Source: CAZWVR01 sp964637235 (GTDB taxonomy: Bacteria; Bacteroidota; Bacteroidia; Bacteroidales; S143-33). From it: 13,034 nucleotides of DNA. The translations under genes were made by a program, and so were the position numbers. The notes beneath the pieces were generated by a model, which searched no databases, was not told the DNA's origin, and worked only from the letters and a program-made list of their open reading frames with translations. Below are positions 7,867 to 13,034 of this stretch, one piece after another. Each line of letters starts with the position of its first letter. The first letter of the stretch is position 1. Where the stretch lies: positions 1-13,034 of the forward strand of contig CAZWVR010000074.1 of NCBI GenBank assembly GCA_964637235.1. Direction: 5' to 3'.

Positions 7867-8823
7867 TCAATCAAGGCTAATACCTCTTTGACGACTGTCA
7901 TAATATATTTTTTTAAAAAGAATATAAGGCACACTCTGGAAAAAGAAATAAATAGGATCAAGTCGTTTATTTTTAAACCTTACTTCATAATGCAAATGTG
8001 GAATAAAGGATTTACCTGAATTTCCCACATAACCAATCAATTGACCTTTTTTAACAAATTGGCCAGTAGATACAGTTTTTAATGCCATATTAGCATAAAG
8101 CGTATAAAAACCGTTTTGATGGTCTATAAAAACATAATTTCCAAAAACTTGTCTATCCTCCTTATCATATTTAGGTAAAGCAATAACACTACCATCAGCA
8201 GTGGCAAATACCGGGGTATTTTCAGGTGCTGAGAAGTCAACTCCAAAATGCTTTTTTAAAGTTTTATAAAACGGATCTATCTTATATCCATAGCCATAAA
8301 CGCCTGCTTTTAAAAATTCAATAGGCAAAGGTAATACCGATGGTATATTTTGAATTTCATGGTTCTTTTTCTTTGCATATTCTAATAACTTCGGAAAATG
8401 GGAATTATCCTGTCTAATGATAGAAATTAAAGAATCCTCTTGACGAAGCATATTTTTAACAAAATGCTTTAATCCAATTTTCTGTACTATTGCTGTATAA
8501 TCAGGATAAATTTTCTCCGGCGGAAGTGTCTGATATATAGATTGATAAATCAATTCATCATAATGCTGTAATCTCTCATATTCATTACGAATAAGATTAT
8601 ACTTATTCAAAATCTTTGTATATTCCTGCCGCAATCTTTTATTTTCCAAATAAATTTCCCTCTGCTGTTCAGAAGTTATAAATGAAGAAAAAATCAAAAA
8701 AAATACTATACCCAGTAGTATTATCGCAATTATATGGGCAAAAATTGTCTTTATTAGCTTTGACGTTTTTGATTCTTCCTGAAAAATCAGACTTTGAGGA
8801 TCAAATTTGTATTTTTGAGCCAT
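7867..8823 (-). CDS. Membrane-anchored M23 family peptidase homologue (LytM-like), one catalytic His replaced
   Basis: Numbered from the ATG at 8821-8823, the 318-residue protein has a short cytoplasmic N-terminus, one membrane segment at about 25-48 (AHIIAIILLGIVFFLIFSSF), a coiled-coil region at about 50-95, a linker, and a C-terminal M23 domain from about 180 to 295 that should lie in the periplasm. Zinc ligands are present: His192 and Asp196 in HFGVDF and His278 in HLHYEV. His276, one of the two catalytic histidines of LytM-type enzymes, is also present. The other, expected in a YAHL/YAHM motif, is Asn245 in LYANM. It may be a weak peptidoglycan endopeptidase or a regulator of other hydrolases. 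A TTG at 8842-8844 would extend the protein by seven residues but lies within the putative -7 promoter element. Confidence 0.88.
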   Translation of the reverse strand: MAQKYKFDPQSLIFQEESKTSKLIKTIFAHIIAIILLGIVFFLIFSSFITSEQQREIYLENKRLRQEYTKILNKYNLIRNEYERLQHYDELIYQSIYQTLPPEKIYPDYTAIVQKIGLKHFVKNMLRQEDSLISIIRQDNSHFPKLLEYAKKKNHEIQNIPSVLPLPIEFLKAGVYGYGYKIDPFYKTLKKHFGVDFSAPENTPVFATADGSVIALPKYDKEDRQVFGNYVFIDHQNGFYTLYANMALKTVSTGQFVKKGQLIGYVGNSGKSFIPHLHYEVRFKNKRLDPIYFFFQSVPYILFKKIYYDSRQRGISLD

Positions 8824-8841
8824 GAATGTATTTTTACGTTT

Positions 8842-8872
8842 CAAAATTAAACAAAAAAAGATTTTTAGTAAA
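8842..8872 (-). promoter_or_regulatory. Candidate Bacteroidota promoter of the M23-debranching-glycosyltransferase unit
   Basis: On the minus strand TAATTTTG at 8842-8849 matches the -7 consensus TAnnTTTG exactly, with TTTA at 8869-8872 exactly 19 bases upstream as a one-mismatch -33 TTTG. Transcription would start near 8836 and leave about 12 bases before the ATG at 8823. It lies in the 101-base divergent gap shared with the plus-strand gene at 8925, for which I see only a weak TAATTTAA at 8907-8914. Confidence 0.6.
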
Positions 8873-8924
8873 GTTTCAAATTAAAAATTTACTCAGCAAC
8901 AGGAAATAATTTAAATTACAAAAA

Positions 8925-9929
8925 ATGGAAAACTCTATCTATAAGTTCAAAAAGGAGATATTTAAAATAAATACTTATGAACAATTTCAGAAGTTAGCAA
9001 TAGAAATATTCCGCTTTCAAGCTAAATATAATCCTATTTACAGTAAATTTATAAAACTACTGGGCATAAATCCGGAAAAAATTACGAAAATTAGGAATAT
9101 TCCCTTTTTGCCCATAGAATTTTTTAAAACAAAACGTATAATTACCCTTCATTATAATTTACCTGATAATAAATTCACTATTTTTAAAAGCAGTGGCACA
9201 ACCTCAATGATAAGAAGCAAACATTATGTATATGATATTGAACTCTATAAAAAGTCCTTTCTGCAAACCTTTGAAAATTTTATAGGCAAACCGCAAGAAA
9301 TGGTAATATTTGCCTTATTACCATCATACATAGAACGCAGGGATTCTTCACTTGTTTTTATGGTCAATGAGTTAATCAAAAAATCGGAAAAAGGCAGTGG
9401 TTTTTATCTTTATAATTATGCTGAGCTAAAAAAAAATATCTTAAAAAAACTCTCTGAAAATAAAAAAATATTACTATTCGGTGTAAGTTTTGCACTTTTA
9501 GAGATGGCAAAAAAATATCCCACAAATTTTAACAATCGCGTAATGATTATGGAAACAGGTGGTATGAAGGGGAAAACAGAAGAAATTACCAGAGAAGAAC
9601 TACACAATGAACTAAAAAAAGCTTTTAAAGTGAACGAAATATATTCAGAATATGGAATGACAGAATTATTATCACAGTCATATTCCTTAGCAAATGGCAT
9701 ATTTAAATCACCTAAATGGAAAAAAGTTTTAATCAGAGACATCAACGACCCTTTCTACATTTTACCTGAAAATAAAGTAGGAGGGATAAATATCATTGAT
9801 TTGGCAAATTTATATTCTTGTAGTTTTATTGCTACTGCTGATTTAGGTAAAATCAATAGTGAAGGATTTCAAATATTAGGAAGATTTGACAATAGCGACA
9901 TACGAGGATGTAATCTTTTAGCAGTCTAA
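8925..9929 (+). CDS. LuxE-like acyl-protein synthetase / adenylate-forming protein
   Basis: The 334-residue protein resembles the LuxE family of the ANL (adenylate-forming) superfamily, which activates a carboxylic acid as acyl-AMP and can pass it to a protein or other acceptor. PFLPIEFFKTKRI at 60-72 is a typical LuxE-family segment. Core ANL motifs follow: SSGTTS at 89-94 (phosphate loop), METGGMKG from 209, SEYGMTE at 241-247 (adenine/acyl site), TADLG at 304-308 (ribose Asp) and GRFDNSDIRGCN from 319. It stops there, so the mobile C-terminal ANL domain with the usual Lys is absent. Cys329 near the end could be an acyl-carrying Cys as in LuxE, which is inference. No LuxC/LuxD partner or acyl carrier protein is adjacent, and the substrate is unknown. 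Confidence 0.8.
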   Translation: MENSIYKFKKEIFKINTYEQFQKLAIEIFRFQAKYNPIYSKFIKLLGINPEKITKIRNIPFLPIEFFKTKRIITLHYNLPDNKFTIFKSSGTTSMIRSKHYVYDIELYKKSFLQTFENFIGKPQEMVIFALLPSYIERRDSSLVFMVNELIKKSEKGSGFYLYNYAELKKNILKKLSENKKILLFGVSFALLEMAKKYPTNFNNRVMIMETGGMKGKTEEITREELHNELKKAFKVNEIYSEYGMTELLSQSYSLANGIFKSPKWKKVLIRDINDPFYILPENKVGGINIIDLANLYSCSFIATADLGKINSEGFQILGRFDNSDIRGCNLLAV

Positions 9930-10280
9930 TTACTTATAAATCAATTTTCTAATCACAGACGTATTATCATCAAAATAAATTTTTACCAAATACAAGCCTC
10001 TTTTTGTTCTATTAGGCAAAACTATTTTAGTTGTTTCTGAATAATAAGAGTTAAAATTTTTGTAATAAATTTTATTACCAACTAAATCTATAATCTCTAC
10101 CTTGGTAATAATTTGAGAAGTTTTTATAAAAAAATATGGCTGATGAGTAGGATTAGGATATATAGCTACATAAGAAGAACTTACAAGCGGCTCCATACTA
10201 AATTCTTGTGCGCTAAGATTCATAAAACTCAATAAAAGAAAGGCAAATATAATTGGAATAATTTTTTTCATATTGTTCAT
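9930..10280 (-). CDS. Small secreted protein consisting mainly of a T9SS type A C-terminal sorting domain
   Basis: The 116-residue protein starts with a Sec signal peptide (KKIIPIIFAFLLLSFMNLSAQ, cleavage around residues 24-25). About a dozen residues later comes the sorting-domain signature VAIYPNPT at 38-45, then KVEIIDLVGNKIY, a strand-rich middle, and RGLYLVKIYFDDNTSVIRKLIYK at the end. This is the Por secretion system type A C-terminal domain that directs cargo through the outer membrane, normally at the end of large enzymes or adhesins; here almost nothing is attached. A second ATG at 10269-10271 (MKKIIP) is an equally good start. The stop codon abuts that of the convergent LuxE-like gene with no base between them. 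It could be a small surface protein, a T9SS signalling peptide, or the remnant of a larger gene. Confidence 0.85.
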   Translation of the reverse strand: MNNMKKIIPIIFAFLLLSFMNLSAQEFSMEPLVSSSYVAIYPNPTHQPYFFIKTSQIITKVEIIDLVGNKIYYKNFNSYYSETTKIVLPNRTKRGLYLVKIYFDDNTSVIRKLIYK

Positions 10281-10314
10281 AATGTCTTTTTTTATATTAA
10301 CGAAAAAATTATGC

Positions 10315-10322
10315 CAAAGTTA
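10315..10322 (-). promoter_or_regulatory. Candidate -7 promoter element of the T9SS sorting-domain gene
   Basis: TAACTTTG on the minus strand matches TAnnTTTG exactly, 34 bases upstream of the ATG at 10280. No TTTG is seen at the expected -33 spacing; a TTTG lies only 12 bases upstream. The site is in the 177-base divergent region 10281-10457, which holds this element, its plus-strand twin at 10403-10410, and otherwise AT-rich sequence with no recognised feature. Confidence 0.45.
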
Positions 10323-10402
10323 TACTTTTTATTTCAAAAAAACGTTGTAAATGTTTAGGAAAATAGAAAAAGCATTAAACTACGGATATAAATAAAAAAA
10401 AT

Positions 10403-10410
10403 TAACTTTG
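10403..10410 (+). promoter_or_regulatory. Candidate -7 promoter element of the FKBP-lptB operon
   Basis: TAACTTTG matches the Bacteroidota -7 consensus exactly and is the same octamer as the divergent element at 10315-10322. Transcription would start about 5-8 bases downstream, leaving a leader of about 40 bases before the ATG at 10458. No clear TTTG lies 19-21 bases upstream. Confidence 0.45.
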
Positions 10411-10457
10411 CAAAAAACATATCTTTCACTCATTATAAATCAAACTATTAGGTAAAA

Positions 10458-11315
10458 ATGAAAAAACTAATATTAGTATTTTTATTGTTAGGAATTATAG
10501 CATGCCAAAAAGAGCAACAATGGAATAAAACCCCAAGTGGAATTCAATATATATTTTTTAAGCAAAATAGTCAAGCACCTCAACCACAAATAGGTCAAGC
10601 CGCAATATTAGACGTGAATATATATTACGAAGATTCGTTATTATTTAGCTCAAAAGAAATGCCAGATGCATTTGTATTACCCATAGACACACCCAAATGC
10701 CAAGGATGCATAGGTGAAGCTATACTAATGCTACATCAAGGAGATAGTGCATTATTTAAAATTGATGCAGTGAAATTTTTTAAATATAACGCCAATAAAA
10801 CACCTATGCCCAAATTCATCAAAAAGGGAGACAGCTTAATAGTATATATGAAACTTGTTAAAATACTTTCCAAAGAGCAAATACAAAAGGAAAAAGAAAA
10901 ATTAGCAAAATTGCAAAAACTCAAAGAAATAGAACTTCTAACCCAATATTTAGAAGAAAATAACATTTCTGTTCCCCCTACAAAAACTGGACTGTACTAT
11001 ATCGAAAAAAAACACGGTTATGGTAAAAAACCTCATAAAGGAGATTCTGTATTTTTCTCATACACTGCTAAATTAATAAACGGCGAAATAGTAGATAAAA
11101 CTCCTGAAAATAAACTTTTTGGGGCGAAAATAGGGGATAGCACCTTATATAAAGGAGTAGAAGAAGGCTTACAATTGATGAGAGAAGGTACAGAAGCTAC
11201 TTTAATAATTCCATCCAAATTAGCCTTAGGCGAAAAAGGAATACCAAATCTCATTCCTCCATACTCCACACTTATTTTTGACATTAAGTTAAAAAAAGTA
11301 AAACATAATAAATGA
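10458..11315 (+). CDS. Lipoprotein with two FKBP-type peptidyl-prolyl isomerase-like domains
   Basis: The 285-residue protein has a lipoprotein signal (LLGIIAC, lipidated Cys16), so it should be anchored facing the periplasm. A diverged FKBP-like domain spans about 27-136 and contains an unusual CQGC at 81-84. A charged helix, probably coiled coil, spans about 138-168. A clearer FKBP domain spans about 177-282, with FFSYTAKLINGEIVD, GVEEGLQLMREG, TLIIPSKLALGEKG and IPPYSTLIFDIKL. In that domain the active-site Trp of FKBP12 (Trp59) is Val234 and the Tyr of the LAYG motif is Leu257, so isomerase activity may be low and a chaperone role likelier. The stop overlaps the lptB start as ATGA, so the two are probably translated together. 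Confidence 0.85.
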   Translation: MKKLILVFLLLGIIACQKEQQWNKTPSGIQYIFFKQNSQAPQPQIGQAAILDVNIYYEDSLLFSSKEMPDAFVLPIDTPKCQGCIGEAILMLHQGDSALFKIDAVKFFKYNANKTPMPKFIKKGDSLIVYMKLVKILSKEQIQKEKEKLAKLQKLKEIELLTQYLEENNISVPPTKTGLYYIEKKHGYGKKPHKGDSVFFSYTAKLINGEIVDKTPENKLFGAKIGDSTLYKGVEEGLQLMREGTEATLIIPSKLALGEKGIPNLIPPYSTLIFDIKLKKVKHNK

Positions 11316-12037
11316 AACTCTATACCAAACACTTAATAAAAAAATATGGAAAACGCACAGTAGTAAAAAATGTATCCCTTGAAGTCAACCAAGGTGAAAT
11401 AGTAGGTCTATTAGGACCAAATGGCGCAGGCAAAACTACAACGTTCTATATGATTGTAGGACTGATAAAACCATACTCAGGCCATATATACCTTGACGAG
11501 GAAGATATAACAAATCTACCAGTTTTTCGGAGAGCACAAAAAGGTATAGGATATTTACCGCAAGAAGCTTCTGTGTTTCGTAAATTAACAGTAGAAGATA
11601 ATATCAAAGCCGTTTTGGAAATGCGCGGCTTCCGTAGAAAACAAATAAAAGAAATCACAGAACAACTACTTGAAGAATTTGGTCTAACCAAAATACGCAA
11701 AAATCTGGGTATTCAACTTTCCGGTGGAGAAAGACGTAGAACAGAAATTGCACGTGCATTAGCAATAAATCCTAAATTTATACTTTTAGATGAACCTTTT
11801 GCCGGTGTAGACCCAATTGCCGTAGAAGATATCCAAAACATCGTAGCAAAATTAAAACAAAAAAATATCGGAATACTAATTACAGACCACAATGTTCATG
11901 AAACCCTCTCAATAACCGATAGAGCTTACCTCTTATATAACGGCAGTATACTTAAAAGTGGCTCTGCCGAAGAATTAGCCTACGACCAAGAAGTCAGAAA
12001 AAAATACTTAGGTGAAAAATTCCAATTACGCAAATAA
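11312..12037 (+). CDS. lptB: LPS export ABC transporter ATP-binding protein LptB
   Basis: The 241-residue protein is the cytoplasmic ATPase that powers LPS extraction from the inner membrane with LptF and LptG. All ABC motifs are intact: Walker A GPNGAGKT at 35-42, Q-loop Gln84, signature LSGGE at 136-140 followed by RRRTEIARALA, Walker B FILLDEP with Asp160-Glu161, AGVDP in the D-loop, and switch His193 in ITDHNV. FRRAQKGIGYLPQEASVFRKLTVEDNI and the C-terminal LAYDQEVRKKYLGEKF are characteristic of LptB rather than amino-acid transport ATPases. It is coupled by a 4-base ATGA overlap to the FKBP-like lipoprotein gene. No other lpt gene is in the window. Confidence 0.95.
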   Translation: MKLYTKHLIKKYGKRTVVKNVSLEVNQGEIVGLLGPNGAGKTTTFYMIVGLIKPYSGHIYLDEEDITNLPVFRRAQKGIGYLPQEASVFRKLTVEDNIKAVLEMRGFRRKQIKEITEQLLEEFGLTKIRKNLGIQLSGGERRRTEIARALAINPKFILLDEPFAGVDPIAVEDIQNIVAKLKQKNIGILITDHNVHETLSITDRAYLLYNGSILKSGSAEELAYDQEVRKKYLGEKFQLRK

Positions 12038-12054
12038 CAATTTTGCCTAAAACA

Positions 12055-12099
12055 CATCATAAATTAAAAATATACCAATTTTTAATTCCATCATAAATT
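12055..12099 (+). repeat. AT-only hairpin flanked by an 11-bp direct repeat, possible terminator
   Basis: Downstream of lptB, AATTAAAAAT (12062-12071) and ATTTTTAATT (12078-12087) form a perfect 10-bp inverted repeat with a 6-base loop. CATCATAAATT occurs on either side, at 12055-12065 and 12089-12099, overlapping the outer hairpin by a few bases. A stem without GC pairs is weak, and only short T runs follow, so a terminator role is doubtful. The remaining gap sequence (12100-12142) is AT-rich with nothing recognised. Confidence 0.4.
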
Positions 12100-12142
12100 T
12101 TCAAGTTTAATGTGCTTATACACCATAAAAAATCTCAAAAAT

Positions 12143-12174
12143 ATTGTATAAAAAAGCCTTTTTTGTTATATTTG
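12143..12174 (+). promoter_or_regulatory. Candidate Bacteroidota promoter of the xanthine dehydrogenase gene
   Basis: TATATTTG at 12167-12174 matches TAnnTTTG exactly, and ATTG at 12143-12146 lies exactly 20 bases upstream as a near-match to the -33 element TTTG. Transcription would start around 12180, about 17 bases before the ATG at 12197. This is the best promoter match in the window. Confidence 0.6.
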
Positions 12175-12196
12175 CTCTAATAAATTTTCCCACATC

Positions 12197-13034
12197 ATGA
12201 AAAATAAAATACAATTTGTTTATGAGGATACAATCCATAGTCTCGAATTTAACGAAACATTACCCCCAACGACCACTGTTCTTGAATATATCCGCGGTAT
12301 AGGCAAAACTGGTACAAAAGAAGGTTGTGCAGAAGGGGATTGTGGAGCCTGTACAGTAGTTATCGGTGAATACTACAACGGGAAACTACATTACCGCGCA
12401 CTAAATTCATGCGTTATGTTTTTGCCTTCTTTACACGGTAAATTATTGATAACCATTGAAAATTTATCAACAGGAAATAATTTCCACCCCATACAAACTG
12501 CACTAATAGAACATCACGCCAGCCAATGCGGATTTTGTACACCAGGATTTACTATGGCTCTCTTTGCACAACTAAAAGAAAAACCTCAATCTGCATACGA
12601 AGAACTCGTTGACGCTATAACTGGTAATCTATGCCGCTGCACCGGATATAAATCTATTGCACAAGCTGCAAAAGCATTAGTAGGTAAAAAGTTTACCGAC
12701 AAATTTGATACAAAGGAGCAAAATATTATAAATCTCCTCCAAAAAATTGATACTAATCATACTATTGAAATAAATACCCCCGAAAACTTATATTTCATAC
12801 CTTTCTCTATCCAAGAAGCCCTAAAATTAAAAAAACAATATCCGCAAGCAATAATAGCAAACGGAGGAACAGACTTAGTACTTCAAGTGACTAAAAAGAA
12901 ACAAAAAATTCCACAAATAATAGATATCTCAATGGTAAAAGAACTAAGAGAGCTAAAAATAAACGAAAACTATATACACATAGGCGCAGGAGTAAAAGTT
13001 GAAGAACTAAGAACTTCATCTCAAGCTTGGTTTA
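12197..13034 (+). CDS. xdhA: Xanthine dehydrogenase small subunit (2Fe-2S, 2Fe-2S, FAD), 3' end outside window
   Basis: The reading frame is open from the ATG at 12197 to the window end, giving 279 residues of a protein usually about 450-500 long. The first domain is a plant-type [2Fe-2S] ferredoxin fold with Cys44, Cys49, Cys52 and Cys72 (GKTGTKEGCAEGDCGACTV). The second is the helical [2Fe-2S] domain with CGFC at 111-114 and CRC at 146-148 (GNLCRCTGYKSI). The FAD-binding domain of the molybdenum hydroxylase family starts near 200, with IIANGGTDLVLQV and IDISMVKELREL. It should pass electrons from a molybdopterin large subunit, expected downstream, to NAD or another acceptor during purine oxidation. 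The order FeS-FeS-FAD in one chain fits XdhA; a related hydroxylase with another substrate is possible. Confidence 0.88.
   Translation, partial: MKNKIQFVYEDTIHSLEFNETLPPTTTVLEYIRGIGKTGTKEGCAEGDCGACTVVIGEYYNGKLHYRALNSCVMFLPSLHGKLLITIENLSTGNNFHPIQTALIEHHASQCGFCTPGFTMALFAQLKEKPQSAYEELVDAITGNLCRCTGYKSIAQAAKALVGKKFTDKFDTKEQNIINLLQKIDTNHTIEINTPENLYFIPFSIQEALKLKKQYPQAIIANGGTDLVLQVTKKKQKIPQIIDISMVKELRELKINENYIHIGAGVKVEELRTSSQAWF

Noticed and set aside
8821..8844. TTG start for the M23 gene
   Set aside because: The TTG lies inside the -7 promoter element TAATTTTG; the ATG at 8821-8823 follows a sensible short leader.
9416..9745. 109-codon minus-strand open frame inside the LuxE-like gene
   Set aside because: Low-complexity, Ser/Phe-rich translation typical of the complement of an A-rich gene; the sense strand carries the conserved ANL motifs.
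11033..11332. Minus-strand open frames opposite the FKBP-like gene and lptB (also 10736-10966 and 11446-11700)
   Set aside because: Antisense to well-supported genes, with no recognisable domain or start context.
1..13034. Search for a mobile element, CRISPR array, defence or toxin-antitoxin system
   Set aside because: No spaced direct repeats, transposase or integrase motifs, tRNA-like attachment site or defence-type domains were seen; every long ORF fits a metabolic or envelope role.

Overview
The window looks like an ordinary chromosomal segment from a Bacteroidota (Bacteroidetes) bacterium, probably an anaerobic, Bacteroidales-like lineage. The evidence is a strongly AT-rich sequence with A-rich start contexts, several matches to the Bacteroidota promoter -7 element TAnnTTTG, a protein with a type IX secretion (T9SS) C-terminal sorting domain, an LPS-export ATPase (Gram-negative envelope), and oxygen-sensitive 2-oxoacid:ferredoxin oxidoreductase genes. 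No rRNA, tRNA, CRISPR array, transposase, integrase or phage gene was seen. No stretch without a gene exceeds about 180 bases.

Layout. 1-174 (+): the tail of a gene cut by the window edge, probably a glycosyltransferase. 206-256: a GC-rich hairpin terminator. 265-4334 (-): a five-gene operon, read right to left as PLP aminotransferase, two-cluster ferredoxin subunit, alpha (vorB type), beta (TPP) and gamma subunits of a 2-oxoacid:ferredoxin oxidoreductase. 4444-8823 (-): a three-gene unit, read right to left as a membrane-anchored M23-type peptidase homologue, a GH133-type glycogen debranching enzyme and a glycogen-synthase-like glycosyltransferase. 8925-9929 (+): a LuxE-like adenylate-forming protein. 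9930-10280 (-): a small secreted protein that is almost only a T9SS sorting domain. 10458-12037 (+): a two-domain FKBP-like lipoprotein overlapping lptB by 4 bases. 12197-end (+): the start of a xanthine dehydrogenase small subunit (FeS-FeS-FAD), cut by the window edge.

How the genes work together. The aminotransferase can feed 2-oxoacids from amino acids to the oxidoreductase, which makes acyl-CoA and reduced ferredoxin (or runs in reverse for synthesis). The vorB-like alpha subunit suggests branched-chain 2-oxoacids. The debranching enzyme and glycosyltransferase form a glycogen/alpha-glucan module. The lipoprotein, LptB, M23 protein and T9SS protein belong to envelope biogenesis or secretion.

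I found no clearly new multi-gene system. The points most worth a second look are: an M23 domain that keeps its zinc ligands but has Asn where a catalytic His is expected; a stand-alone T9SS sorting-domain protein; an FKBP-like lipoprotein with replaced active-site residues and an extra CxxC, translationally coupled to lptB; a textbook Shine-Dalgarno at one junction in a lineage that seldom uses them; and a LuxE-like protein without lux partners. Several start codons were placed downstream of the longest possible ORF because of family N-termini, ATG versus TTG/GTG, or overlap with promoter elements.
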